A DNA stretch of 64,000 nt, taken from NCBI RefSeq assembly GCF_000300235.2, contig NZ_CP004388.1, forward strand, positions 4,038,001 through 4,102,000. The letters run 5' to 3'. Below the pieces are notes generated by a model. That model was not told the DNA's origin. It made no database searches and was given only the letters and a program-made list of their open reading frames with translations. The position numbers were made by a program, and so were the translations under genes. Shown here in pieces: positions 41,483 through 49,922 of this stretch. Every line of letters starts with the position of its first letter. Position 1 is the first letter of the stretch. Origin of the DNA: Thalassospira xiamenensis M-5 = DSM 17429. GTDB taxonomy: Bacteria; Pseudomonadota; Alphaproteobacteria; Rhodospirillales; Thalassospiraceae.

Positions 41483-43441
41483 CTAAGATTTATCGCTTTT
41501 ACCCGATTCTGCCCGCACCGGCCCGATATCATCATTTTCGCCATCATTTGCGGCATCGTCGACAACCGACATGTCATCTCCGGGTTCTTTGACGTCATCG
41601 GTATCGAGAACATCATCACCACGCTTCTTGCGCATTTTTTCGCGCAGGCGACGACGCTGCCATTCCTTCCAGATTGCCAGCAATTCTGTGCGCGAATGGA
41701 ACATCGGCAGATGGCGTTTGGGCTTGACCGGTTTCTGTTCGACCGCCATGCCAACTTCGACAATCTCGTGCATATCATCGATCCGACGAACAATCAGTTC
41801 GACCATGCCATAGGCAACCCGGTCCCCGGGTTCGATATCGCCCGAAAGGTTGCGTTCAAGGATTTCGGCAACGGTCGCCTCTTCGTCCGCGTCCCCAACC
41901 ACAAAGCCATACAAACGGCCAAGATCAGCAATACGGGTATCGGGTGGGAAACTGAAATCACCAAACAGGTCGACGTCATTTGCGCCCTCAGCCGGACCGG
42001 CGAACAACTGATCAAGCAGTTCGACATGGCGCGGTGGGGTAATGATATAAACCTGATCACCGCCTTCGATGCGCCCGGCACTGTGTGGGCGTAACGATTT
42101 GCCATCGCGCAAAATCAGGCTCGGCCGTGCCCAGCGCGGAATGCGTTGCCCGGTTGCCACCGCACTTTCGCTGTGAACGCGATAAACGACAATTTCCTGA
42201 TTGGCGTTGCCCGGCAGTTCAAGGTCGATACGATCGACCGGCCCGTGTCGCGGCGGAATCATAATGCCCAGCCAGCGCGCCATCAGCCGGATTGTCCACC
42301 CCTGCAACAGCAGCGACGTGATCACAACAATAAAGGCCGTGTTGAAAAGAAGCTGGCCATATTCAACACCTTCCACCATCGGCACGATCGCAAGCAGGAT
42401 GGAAACCGCCCCGCGCAAACCAACCCATGAAATAAAGGCGGTATCATTGCGTGAGAAGTTGAAGAACATCAGGCAAAGCCATACCGCAACCGGGCGGGCG
42501 ACAAACACCAGTACAAGCGCCAGAATAACCCCGGGAATGATCACATCACCAAACTGTGACGGTGTTGCAAGCAACCCCATGGTGACAAACATCACGATCT
42601 GCGCCAGCCAGGTGGTTACGTGCTGGAACCGGCGCACCCCGACACTCATGCGCATCTGACTGTTGCCAGCATAAAGACCGGCGACATAAACTGCCAAAAA
42701 GCCGCTGCCACCAACGATACTGGTTGCGCCAAAAAGGCTAAGCGCGCAGGCAAGCGTTACAATCGGAACAAGTGCGGGTTCAAGCTTGACCCGGTTGATC
42801 ATCTGGACGATGGCCATGCCACCCAGAAGACCCAAAACAGCCCCAAGTCCGATTTGCAGAACAAACCGTTCAAGCAGTTCCAGCGCCAGATTATCCCCGC
42901 CGCCCTGCATGATCAGTTCGACCAGCGAAATGGTCAGAAACACCGCCATGGGATCGTTCGAACCGGACTCGACTTCAAGTGTGCTGCGCGTACGGTCGCG
43001 CAAATTTATCCCGCCCACCCGCAAAAGGAAAAACACCGCCGCCGCATCCGTCGAACTGACAATCGCCCCGAACAACAAGGCCACCAGCCATGGCACATCA
43101 AGCACAAGCCAGGTGACCCCGCCAACGACAAACGTGGTCAACATGACCCCGACCGTCGCCAGTACGAGCGAGGGTGCGGCTGCAATCTTCAAGGTTCGAA
43201 GCTGGGTTTCAAATCCGCTATCAAACAGGATCATCGCAAGCGCAATGGACCCGATAAAATAAGCCAGCGGCGCATTATCGAAATTGATGCCGCCAATCCC
43301 GTCCTCGCCAGCACCAAGGCCGACAAACAGGAAAACAAGCAACAAGGGTGCACCAACCCGGAAACTGATCAGACTGGTAAAGACCGCAACAACGACCAGA
43401 ACCGATGCAATCAGGATCACCAGATTCATCGATTCGATCAT
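41483..43441 (-). CDS. Potassium/proton antiporter (NhaP2/CvrA-like) with C-terminal RCK/TrkA-C type domain
   Basis: 652 residues. The N-terminal ~380 residues hold about twelve helices, with GAIVSSTDAAAVFFLL and VESGSNDPMAVFLTISLVEL (the SSTDA and ND acid motifs) and FISWVGLRGAVSILLAIVPMV. A TrkA-C-like regulatory domain follows (about residues 400-490: VHSESAVATGQRIPRWARP, IEGGDQVYIITPPRHVELL). A second cytoplasmic domain contains FGDFSFPPDTRIADLG. The tail is highly charged with RRLREKMRKKRGDD and an acidic end. This matches CvrA/NhaP2, which regulates internal K+ and pH. GGAG lies 8 bases before the ATG. It is a single gene unit flanked by other transport genes. Confidence 0.9.
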   Translation of the reverse strand: MIESMNLVILIASVLVVVAVFTSLISFRVGAPLLLVFLFVGLGAGEDGIGGINFDNAPLAYFIGSIALAMILFDSGFETQLRTLKIAAAPSLVLATVGVMLTTFVVGGVTWLVLDVPWLVALLFGAIVSSTDAAAVFFLLRVGGINLRDRTRSTLEVESGSNDPMAVFLTISLVELIMQGGGDNLALELLERFVLQIGLGAVLGLLGGMAIVQMINRVKLEPALVPIVTLACALSLFGATSIVGGSGFLAVYVAGLYAGNSQMRMSVGVRRFQHVTTWLAQIVMFVTMGLLATPSQFGDVIIPGVILALVLVFVARPVAVWLCLMFFNFSRNDTAFISWVGLRGAVSILLAIVPMVEGVEYGQLLFNTAFIVVITSLLLQGWTIRLMARWLGIMIPPRHGPVDRIDLELPGNANQEIVVYRVHSESAVATGQRIPRWARPSLILRDGKSLRPHSAGRIEGGDQVYIITPPRHVELLDQLFAGPAEGANDVDLFGDFSFPPDTRIADLGRLYGFVVGDADEEATVAEILERNLSGDIEPGDRVAYGMVELIVRRIDDMHEIVEVGMAVEQKPVKPKRHLPMFHSRTELLAIWKEWQRRRLREKMRKKRGDDVLDTDDVKEPGDDMSVVDDAANDGENDDIGPVRAESGKSDKS

Positions 43442-43677
43442 ATTCGCGTCTCCATCCTGTTTGTCATTATCGTGAGACAGGTCAAAAAACCCGTCAGGTT
43501 CCTGTCAAATATTTTCCAAGACAGGAAAGTTTGAAATGCGTTACGGCAACACATCTTGCAATGATGTGCTTAAAGCGCCCAAAGGCGGCATTCTTGCGGC
43601 AGGATTACCCGATATTTGGTCAAATATCAGGCAAATGAAATCAATTCTCTCCACCGGTTATAATTCAGCACACCCAA

Positions 43678-44142
43678 TCATTTATCGCCATCAAGCATTG
43701 CCGGAACAAAGCCGGTTTCTTTGGCTGTAGACAGGGCAATTTCCGGAATAACCTCGACCACGCCGGGGACTTCCTTGATCGTATCCGTCACAAAGCTTTC
43801 AAGATGAGAAGTATCGCGCAGGCGCAATTTCAACAGAAAATCAAATCGGCCGGTCATGTGATGACATTCAAGAACCTCGTCTGCCTTGATCAGCGACTTG
43901 ACCAGTTTCTTGTTTCCCTTGGCCGGGTCGGTGCGCAACCAGACCATTGCGGTAAGTGCGCGACCAATCGCATTGCCGTCAACTTCGACGCGGTAAGCCT
44001 TGATAACCCCCTGTTCGCGCAATTTGCGCACACGGTCATTCACCGCCGAAACAGAAAGGCCGACCTTCGTCCCCAGCGCCGAATAAGACAAAGACGCGTC
44101 ATCCTGCAAAATGTCGATCAACTTGCGATCAATGGCATCCAT
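43678..44142 (-). CDS. Lrp/AsnC-family transcriptional regulator
   Basis: 154 residues from the ATG at 44142, with AGGGGG 8 bases upstream; the frame is open to 44256 but the domain starts at MDAIDRKLIDILQDDASLS. The helix-turn-helix YSALGTKVGLSVSAVNDRVRKL is intact. The RAM effector domain has ECHHMTGRFDFLLKLRLRD and the ending VPGVVEVIPEIALSTAKE. The HMTGRFDFLL segment is where amino-acid effectors bind. It is divergent from the EamA operon at 44292, so it probably controls amino-acid export or a related function there in response to a free amino acid. Confidence 0.92.
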   Translation of the reverse strand: MDAIDRKLIDILQDDASLSYSALGTKVGLSVSAVNDRVRKLREQGVIKAYRVEVDGNAIGRALTAMVWLRTDPAKGNKKLVKSLIKADEVLECHHMTGRFDFLLKLRLRDTSHLESFVTDTIKEVPGVVEVIPEIALSTAKETGFVPAMLDGDK

Positions 44143-44184
44143 AAAACATCCCCCTGAAGAATTTTTATCAATATCAGACGATCT

Positions 44185-44277
44185 TACACGAAAACTGTGT
44201 AGGCATGAAACTTTCGGGTCGCCATCAACAAATGGTAGGACTATTTCGCTGATCAAGGCTGGATTTTTTATAAAATC
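44185..44277. promoter_or_regulatory. Lrp-type operator candidates in the divergent lrp-eamA region
   Basis: Two symmetric sequences lie between the divergent genes. One is TACAC-N7-GTGTA at 44185-44201. The other is the AT-rich GATTTTTTATAAAATC at 44262-44277, with seven of eight pairs matching, which also contains a TATAAA that could be the eamA -10. Lrp/AsnC proteins bind such AT-rich imperfect palindromes, and a divergent layout is typical of their local targets. Confidence 0.4.
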
Positions 44278-44291
44278 AGTCTTATTCGTTG

Positions 44292-45326
44292 ATGATCATG
44301 CATCTTTTTCGTGTTTCTCCGGATGACGATGCGCTTCGCGGCGCCCTTTTAATGACCGGTGCTGCAATCCTTTTTGCGGCGATGGCGGTGCTTATCCGCT
44401 ACATCACACGCGAAGTTCATCCCTTCGAAGCAGCCTTTTTCCGTAATCTGTTCGGGTTGATCCCAATGATCCCCTGGATGCTGCGCGACCGGTTGGTTGG
44501 TCTGCGTACGCTGAAACTGAAATTGCATTTCATCAGGGCGGTCATCGGACTGGCCGGAATGCTATGCCTGTTTTCGGCACTTGCCATTGCCCCGGCGGCA
44601 CAGGTGATTGCAATCAATTTCACGGTCCCGATCCTGACCACCATCCTTGCTGCCCTGATCCTTCATGAAACCGTCAGGGCGCGCCGCTGGACGGCTGTGG
44701 CACTCGGCTTTATTGGCGCAATGATCATTGTGCGTCCGATTGGACAAACGCTTGAAACCGGTGCGATCCTTGCCCTTCTGGCAACCCTGTTTACTGCCTT
44801 TGCCGTAACAACGGTCAAGATGCTCTCGCGCAGTGAAAGTGCGAACGCCATCGTCACATGGATGGGCATGATCATGACGCCCCTGTCACTGATCCCGGCC
44901 CTTTTCTTTTGGCAAAATCCGACATGGGAACAGCTTGGGGTACTTCTTGCAATCGCCGTTCTGGCGACTGCGGGACAACAGCTTTTTGTGCGCGCCAATC
45001 GCACGGCCGACCAATCCTATGTCATGGCCTTCGATTTCCTGCGTCTGCCATTTGTCGCGGCCCTTGCCTTTATCATGTTTGGTGAAACCGTCGATTTCTG
45101 GACCTGGGCCGGGGCGTCGCTGATCATTGGCTCAACCCTTTATATCGCGCGCCGCGAAGCTGTTCTGGCCAGAAAGGAAAAACGCCGCCGCCGTATGCCG
45201 ACAACGGCAGCCGCGGATTCTCAGGCGATCCCGGTCACCAAGGCGAAAACCATCAACCCGCCCGAAGATCCGGAAGGCACCCCCGAAAGAAAAACAGGAA
45301 ACAAAACAGGCCGCATTGATGCGTAA
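44292..45326 (+). CDS. EamA-family (DMT) transporter, copy 1 of a tandem triplet
   Basis: 344 residues from the ATG at 44292; the ATG at 44298 is possible and the frame begins with a TTG at 44289. Ten helices are present. The first EamA repeat has GAAILFAAMAVLIRYITREV and HPFEAAFFRNLFGLIPMIPW. The ending FDFLRLPFVAALAFIMFGE, then ASLIIGSTLYIARRE, is shared with copies 2 and 3. A basic ~55-residue tail (RKEKRRRRMP) lies in the cytoplasm and has no counterpart in copy 3. Its stop overlaps the copy 2 start by 8 bases. It is probably an amphiphilic metabolite exporter under the neighbouring Lrp regulator. Confidence 0.87.
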   Translation: MIMHLFRVSPDDDALRGALLMTGAAILFAAMAVLIRYITREVHPFEAAFFRNLFGLIPMIPWMLRDRLVGLRTLKLKLHFIRAVIGLAGMLCLFSALAIAPAAQVIAINFTVPILTTILAALILHETVRARRWTAVALGFIGAMIIVRPIGQTLETGAILALLATLFTAFAVTTVKMLSRSESANAIVTWMGMIMTPLSLIPALFFWQNPTWEQLGVLLAIAVLATAGQQLFVRANRTADQSYVMAFDFLRLPFVAALAFIMFGETVDFWTWAGASLIIGSTLYIARREAVLARKEKRRRRMPTTAAADSQAIPVTKAKTINPPEDPEGTPERKTGNKTGRIDA

Positions 45327-46296
45327 GTGGTTCAACAGCCTGCCCCCCTATCTTCAGGCATCTGTTTTCGCCGTGATTGCATCGCTTATGGCCGCCCTGT
45401 TTTCGGTGATTGTCCGCATAGCAACCCGTGAAATCGATCCGCTGCAGGCTGTTTTCTTTCGCAACTTATTTGGGCTTCTTTTCATCGCTCCCATCGCGCT
45501 CCGGTCCGGTTTTGCACAGATGAAAACCCAGCGGATGCCGCTGTTTCTGTTGCGCGCTTTGCTGTCGATGGGGGCCATGAGCTTCTGGTTCTCCGCCATT
45601 GCCTATATGCCGCTGGCCGAAGCAACGACGCTGAACTTCACCGTCCCGCTGTTTGGTACCGTCCTTGCCGCGATATTTCTGGGTGAAGCGGTTCGAAAAT
45701 ACCGCGTAGCCGCCCTTCTGGCAGGCTTTATCGGTGTCGTCATCATTATCCGCCCCGGCAGCGAAACCATGCAACTGGCAAGCCTTCTGCCAATTGCCGC
45801 CGCCCTTTGCATGGCCAGCGCAGGGTTGACGATCAAGTCGCTGTCCAGAACTGAAAACAGTACAACCATCGTGCTTTACATGATGCTGTTGACCACGCCA
45901 CTGACATTCATCCCCGCGCTCCTCGTCTGGCAGACACCAAGCCTGCAGGCGCTTGGTTTGATGGCACTGGGTGCGTTTATCGCCAACATCACCCAGATCT
46001 GTAACACCAATGCTTTTCGAATATACGATTACAGTTTCGTCGTCGGCTTCAACTATCTGCGCCTGCCCTTTGTTGTCGCCATCGCCTTGGTCATGTTCGG
46101 TGAGGTCCCTGAAATCTGGCTGTTGCCCGGTGCGGGTTTGATCATCGGCTCCGCACTGTTCATTGCACGGCGCGAAGCCAAACTCGCCAAAGAAGCAAGG
46201 CGGATCAATCGCGGCCCGTCAGCCGCGGCGATTGACCTTGAACCGCCCCCGTCACGCGATAATCGACAAAATATTAATGGGTCAGAGCGCAGATGA
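45319..46296 (+). CDS. EamA-family (DMT) transporter, copy 2 of a tandem triplet
   Basis: 325 residues from the ATG at 45319 (MRKWFNSLPPYLQASVFAV); the same frame is open upstream within copy 1. It shares with copy 3 the stretch LPLAEATTLNFTVPLFGT and the SLLPIAAALCMASAGLTIK-like segment, so the two arose by duplication. Ten helices are visible, with the second EamA repeat starting SLLPIAAALCMASAGLTI. A ~35-residue hydrophilic tail follows the last helix. It overlaps both neighbours (8 bases with copy 1, 4 bases ATGA with copy 3), which means strongly coupled translation and perhaps a defined stoichiometry. Confidence 0.87.
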   Translation: MRKWFNSLPPYLQASVFAVIASLMAALFSVIVRIATREIDPLQAVFFRNLFGLLFIAPIALRSGFAQMKTQRMPLFLLRALLSMGAMSFWFSAIAYMPLAEATTLNFTVPLFGTVLAAIFLGEAVRKYRVAALLAGFIGVVIIIRPGSETMQLASLLPIAAALCMASAGLTIKSLSRTENSTTIVLYMMLLTTPLTFIPALLVWQTPSLQALGLMALGAFIANITQICNTNAFRIYDYSFVVGFNYLRLPFVVAIALVMFGEVPEIWLLPGAGLIIGSALFIARREAKLAKEARRINRGPSAAAIDLEPPPSRDNRQNINGSERR

Positions 46297-47165
46297 AAAA
46301 CTGGTTCAAAAACCAACCTGCCACGATACAGGCCAGTTTTTATGCCCTATCGGCAGCGATTCTTGCAGCCTGCTTCACACTGACAATTCGCTTTGCCACC
46401 GAGGAACTCCACCCCTATCAGGCTGTATTCCTGCGATTTCTGTTCGGACTGCTGATGATCGCACCAGTAGTTATGCGCGGTGGATTCGCCCCCTTACGCA
46501 CCAAACGCCTACCGCTTCTTGGATTGCGCGGTATTCTGTCGGCATCGGAAATGTGTTTGTGGTTCTTGGCGGTGCTTTATCTGCCACTGGCCGAGGCCAC
46601 GACACTTAACTTTACCGTCCCGTTATTTGGCACCATTCTGGCCGCGCTGATCCTGCGCGAAACCATCCGCATTCACCGTTGGCTTGCCGTTTTTGTCGGA
46701 TTTATTGGTGTTGGGTTGATCATTCAGCCCGGAACGGCCGCCATGCAACCGGCAAGCCTTCTGCCAATTGCCGCAGCCATCTGCATGGCGAGTGCCGGGC
46801 TCATCACCAAGCGACTGGTTGCCACCGAAAGCACCACCGCCCTTCTGTTTTACCTGATGCTGATTACAACGCCAGTTTCCTTAATTCCGGCCCTGTTTGT
46901 CTGGCAAACGCCAAGCTGGCATGTGCTTGGCCTGATGGTGCTGGCGGCCGCGATGATGAACGTCATGCAGGTTTGCAATGTCAAAGCTCTGCAACTTGCC
47001 GATTACAGCTTCTTTGTCGGATTTTCCTATTTGCGCCTGCCGATCATCGCCATTCTGGCCCTGATCCTGTTTGGCGAAGTCCCCGACATCTGGATATTTC
47101 CCGGTGGCGCCCTGATTATCGCAGCGGCAGTCTATGTTGCCTTGCGTGAACGCAAAATTGCCTGA
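46293..47165 (+). CDS. EamA-family (DMT) transporter, copy 3 of a tandem triplet
   Basis: 290 residues. The ATG overlaps the stop of copy 2 (ATGA). Ten helices are visible: TIQASFYALSAAILAACFTL, then HPYQAVFLRFLFGLLMIAPV, then the shared LPLAEATTLNFTVPLFGT and the ending FSYLRLPIIAILALILFGE. It has no cytoplasmic tail, unlike copies 1 and 2. EamA proteins contain two five-helix repeats and act as monomers or dimers; three adjacent paralogues could form a hetero-oligomer or handle related substrates. A hairpin CCCGG-CCAG-CCGGG at 47194-47207 follows without a T-run. Confidence 0.87.
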   Translation: MKNWFKNQPATIQASFYALSAAILAACFTLTIRFATEELHPYQAVFLRFLFGLLMIAPVVMRGGFAPLRTKRLPLLGLRGILSASEMCLWFLAVLYLPLAEATTLNFTVPLFGTILAALILRETIRIHRWLAVFVGFIGVGLIIQPGTAAMQPASLLPIAAAICMASAGLITKRLVATESTTALLFYLMLITTPVSLIPALFVWQTPSWHVLGLMVLAAAMMNVMQVCNVKALQLADYSFFVGFSYLRLPIIAILALILFGEVPDIWIFPGGALIIAAAVYVALRERKIA

Positions 47166-47266
47166 ACAGCAAACCTGAACAGTTCGAAAACCACCCGGCC
47201 AGCCGGGACCACACCCACACCGCAACATCCAAACGCTTCCCCTTGAACTCAGACGGTCAAATGCCC

Positions 47267-47320
47267 TTGCCCGATAAACAAATAATTTGGTATAGAATTA
47301 CCTATTATTTGTTTATCGGG
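47267..47320 (+). promoter_or_regulatory. SDR promoter embedded in a perfect 17-bp inverted repeat
   Basis: CCCGATAAACAAATAAT (47270-47286) and its exact complement ATTATTTGTTTATCGGG (47304-47320) flank a 17-base centre. A plausible -35 TTGCCC (47267-47272) and -10 TATAGA (47291-47296) use an 18-base spacer, so the two arms bracket the -10 and the start site. This is too AT-rich in the inner arms and lacks a T-run for a terminator, so a dimeric repressor operator is the best reading. The SDR ATG is 24 bases after the repeat. Confidence 0.6.
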
Positions 47321-47343
47321 ATCAAAACAGGGAATTTCATGTC

Positions 47344-48105
47344 ATGCAGGTCAAGGGATCCATTGCCATTGTCACCGGGGCCGCATCGGGCCTGGGCGCC
47401 GCCACCGCGCGCGTGCTTGCAGCCGCCGGGGCAAAGATTGCGGCCTTTGATCTGAATGAAGCAGGCGCCAAAACAACAGCAGTCGAACTTGACGGCATCG
47501 GTTACGAGGTTGATGTATCAAACGCCAAAAGCGTCGAAGACGCGATTTCCGACGTTATCAAGACCCAAGGCATTCCATCCATTTTGGTCAATTGCGCAGG
47601 CATCCTGCAAGGCGAACGCATTGTTGGTCGCGAAGGCCCGGCAGATCTTGATGCATTTGCGCGCGTGATCAATGTTAATCTGATCGGGACATTCAACATG
47701 ATGCGCGTTGCCGCAACCGCCATGAGCCGCAATGAACCGACCAAAGGTGGTGAACGCGGGGTTATCGTCAATACCGCATCCATCGCCGCCTACGAAGGTC
47801 AGATCGGACAGGCCGCTTATTCGGCATCCAAGGGCGGCGTTGCCGCGATGACCTTGCCAGCAGCGCGCGAACTGGCCCGGCACGGCATCCGTGTCGTTTC
47901 GATTGCTCCGGGCATGTTTGGCACGCCCATGGTTACCGCCCTGCCCGACGACATGCAGCAGGCACTTGCGGCCAACATTCCCTTCCCCAAGCGCCTTGGC
48001 GATCCGGCGGAATATGGCCGATTGGCCCTACATATATGTGAAAATGAAATGATTAATGGCGAAACGATCCGCATCGATGGCGCGATAAGGCTGGAGCCCA
48101 AATAA
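47344..48105 (+). CDS. Short-chain dehydrogenase/reductase, 3-hydroxyacyl-CoA dehydrogenase-like
   Basis: 253 residues. The Rossmann motif is VTGAASGLGAATARVLA (TGxxxGxG), then the NAG motif as VNCAGI. The catalytic Ser-Tyr-Lys is in NTASIAAYEGQIGQAAYSAS (Tyr followed by SASK; YxxxK). The ending DPAEYGRLALHICENEMINGE and IRIDGAIRLEPK resembles the HSD17B10/type II 3-hydroxyacyl-CoA dehydrogenase group. It probably oxidises a short or branched 3-hydroxyacyl-CoA with NAD. AGGGA lies about 10 bases before the ATG. It is a single-gene unit bounded by the palindromic promoter and the terminator at 48139-48173. Confidence 0.88.
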   Translation: MQVKGSIAIVTGAASGLGAATARVLAAAGAKIAAFDLNEAGAKTTAVELDGIGYEVDVSNAKSVEDAISDVIKTQGIPSILVNCAGILQGERIVGREGPADLDAFARVINVNLIGTFNMMRVAATAMSRNEPTKGGERGVIVNTASIAAYEGQIGQAAYSASKGGVAAMTLPAARELARHGIRVVSIAPGMFGTPMVTALPDDMQQALAANIPFPKRLGDPAEYGRLALHICENEMINGETIRIDGAIRLEPK

Positions 48106-48138
48106 GCCAGCCCCCCAAACGGGAACCGCTGCCACGAA

Positions 48139-48178
48139 AAACGCCCTGCCAGTCCCGCAATGGCAGGGCGTTTATTTT
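48139..48178 (+). terminator. Bidirectional terminator after the SDR gene
   Basis: Thirteen-pair stem AAACGCCCTGCCA / TGGCAGGGCGTTT with a 9-base loop at 48139-48173, followed by ATTTT. On the - strand it is followed by TTTT from the A-run at 48137-48141, so it can also stop the convergent pterin dehydratase transcript. Confidence 0.85.
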
Positions 48179-48221
48179 CCAGCTTTGATCAAGGATCAGC
48201 CCCTACCGTCCGACACGGCAC

Positions 48222-48512
48222 CTAGTGGGCGATAACCGTTTCGGCAAAAGTCGCCAGATCGATGTCTTTTTGCGTAACACCACCCGCGTCGTGAGTTGTC
48301 AGCGTGACCCCCACCTTGTTATAAACATTGAACCATTCCGGGTGGTGATCCATCTTTTCGGCCTGTATCGCGATGCGCGTCATGAAACCAAATGCCGAAT
48401 TGAAATCACCGAACATGTAAACCTTGCCGATTGATAACCCGTCTTCTGCCAGTTTCCAGCCATCGAGTTTAACAAGCGCAGCTTCGATGGCGGTTTTGTC
48501 CAGTTTGCTCAT
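48222..48512 (-). CDS. phhB: 4a-hydroxytetrahydrobiopterin (pterin-4a-carbinolamine) dehydratase
   Basis: 96 residues from the ATG at 48512 with GGAGG 6 bases upstream; the frame is open to 48569. The PCD signature is intact: [17 protein letters not shown] with the catalytic His-His-Pro-x-Trp, followed by [19 protein letters not shown]. It recycles the carbinolamine produced by pterin-dependent hydroxylases such as phenylalanine 4-hydroxylase; it can also have a side role as a transcription cofactor (DCoH). No hydroxylase gene is adjacent. It follows a UDG-family gene by 81 bases. Confidence 0.92.
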   Translation of the reverse strand: MSKLDKTAIEAALVKLDGWKLAEDGLSIGKVYMFGDFNSAFGFMTRIAIQAEKMDHHPEWFNVYNKVGVTLTTHDAGGVTQKDIDLATFAETVIAH

Positions 48513-48593
48513 TGTGACCTCCTGCTTTTTGCTTGATCCCATTTGACCATGACATCGGAAACTTGCCAAATATTGAACGGCGCAAAGCAGTCC

Positions 48594-49229
48594 TTATTTC
48601 AAAAGGCAATGCACACGTTCACGCAACACCGGTAAAAGGTCACTTTCAAACCACGGGTTCTTTTTGATCCAACCGGTATTGCGCCAGCTTGGATGCGGCA
48701 TCGGCAGTAACCCGTCTGGCAAATACTCGGCAAATAGATGTACCGTTTCGGTCATGCTTTTTGCCCGGCGCGGGCCAAGATAACGTTCCTGCGCATACTG
48801 CCCGATCAGAAGTGTTAATCCAACATCGGGCAAATGTTTTAGCAATGCATCATGCCATGTCGGTGCACATTCGGGGCGCGGTGGCAAATCACCACCACGT
48901 TCAAACCGGCCGGGATAACAAAATCCCATCGGCATGATGGCAAGCTTGCCCGGATCATAGAAATCCTCAACCGGCATTTGCAGCCAATCGCGCAACCGGT
49001 CCCCCGATGCATCATTCCAAGGCAGCCCGGTTTCATGCACCTTCGTCCCCGGTGCCTGCCCGATCACAAGGATTCTGGCACCCGCCGCCATCCGCACGAC
49101 AGGTCTGGGGCCCAGGGGCAATGCACTTTCGCATATCCGACAGGCCCGGACATTGACCAAAAGATCGTCAAGTGCGGGGTCACCACCTGGCGGATCGATT
49201 TCGGGAAGCCTGCCGGTTAATCCGGCCAT
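48594..49229 (-). CDS. Uracil-DNA glycosylase superfamily protein
   Basis: 211 residues. The motif RILVIGQAPGTKVHETGLPW, here IGQAPGTKVHETGLPWNDAS, is the UDG-superfamily GxAPG motif 1; MPHPSWRNTGWIKK carries motif 2 (HPS). The layout matches small uncharacterised bacterial UDG-like proteins (often listed as uracil-DNA glycosylase family). An N-terminal ACRICE gives only one CxxC, so the four-cysteine iron-sulfur cluster of family 4/5 enzymes is probably absent. It may remove damaged bases or have a different role; activity should be considered unproven. It is 27 bases downstream of the GST gene. Confidence 0.85.
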   Translation of the reverse strand: MAGLTGRLPEIDPPGGDPALDDLLVNVRACRICESALPLGPRPVVRMAAGARILVIGQAPGTKVHETGLPWNDASGDRLRDWLQMPVEDFYDPGKLAIMPMGFCYPGRFERGGDLPPRPECAPTWHDALLKHLPDVGLTLLIGQYAQERYLGPRRAKSMTETVHLFAEYLPDGLLPMPHPSWRNTGWIKKNPWFESDLLPVLRERVHCLLK

Positions 49230-49256
49230 TGCATGCTCCTGTTTTGAGGTATCGAA

Positions 49257-49922
49257 CTATGCGTCGGGAAGTTCGCCACCGGCAACAACCCATTCCTCGG
49301 CCATGGCGTCGCGATACCATTCCACCATTTCAGGCAATCCAAGAATGGTTTCCATATAGGCATTACCGATGGGATCAAGCGACACGTCATAAGTTTTGAA
49401 CCGGGTCACCACCGGCGCAAACATCGCGTCTGCAATCGAAAAATGCCCAAAAAGGAAGTCTCCCCCCTGACCAAACTGCGTGCGGCATTTTTTGAAAATC
49501 TCGCAGATGCGCGCGATTTCTTTTTCGACGATCTCGCTTCGGCCACGCCCGGGCAATGTTTTGCGTAAGTTCATCGGCATGTTGCTGCGGATCGCACCAA
49601 ACCCGCCATGCATTTCAAGCGAGACAGACCGCGCAATCGCCCTCACATCAAGATCAAGTGGCCACAACATCGCATCAGGTCGACTGTCGGCAAAATATTC
49701 CAGAATACTCAACGCTTCCCAGATGGTTTTCCGGCCATCAAAAAGTGCGGGGACCTTTTTGCTCGGCGAGACGACTTCGGCCTTGGCATGCCATTCTTCG
49801 GTATAAAGCGGGATCAGCTTTTCCTCGAAATCAATCCCCGCCACACGCAGGCCCAGCCACGCGCGAAGCGACCACGAAGAATAGTTTTTGTTACCAATAT
49901 ACAGAATGGGGCGCGTTTCCAT
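49257..49922 (-). CDS. Glutathione S-transferase-like protein
   Basis: 221 residues from the ATG at 49922; the frame continues to 49964. The N-terminal thioredoxin-like domain starts METRPILYIGNKNYSSWSLR and has the conserved KKVPALFDGRKTIWEALSIL glutathione-site cis-proline region (VPALFD, then W-E-ALSI). The C-terminal all-helical domain includes HGGFGAIRSNMPMNLRKTL and FLFGHFSIADAMFAPVVTRF. The SSWSLR serine is the likely catalytic residue type. It probably detoxifies electrophiles with glutathione. It shares the strand with the UDG-family gene 27 bases away. Confidence 0.88.
   Translation of the reverse strand: METRPILYIGNKNYSSWSLRAWLGLRVAGIDFEEKLIPLYTEEWHAKAEVVSPSKKVPALFDGRKTIWEALSILEYFADSRPDAMLWPLDLDVRAIARSVSLEMHGGFGAIRSNMPMNLRKTLPGRGRSEIVEKEIARICEIFKKCRTQFGQGGDFLFGHFSIADAMFAPVVTRFKTYDVSLDPIGNAYMETILGLPEMVEWYRDAMAEEWVVAGGELPDA

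Noticed and set aside
42620-43534. 304-codon + strand frame opposite the K+/H+ antiporter
   Set aside because: No recognisable domain, low-complexity polar translation, and antisense to a well-supported gene.
43536-43730. 64-codon + strand frame between the K+/H+ antiporter and the Lrp gene
   Set aside because: No ribosome site, no domain, and its end runs into the Lrp gene. Treated as non-coding.
47270-47320. The perfect 17-bp inverted repeat read as a terminator for the EamA array
   Set aside because: The stem is mostly AT, the loop is 17 bases and no T-run follows; a weak GC hairpin at 47194-47207 also lacks a T-run.
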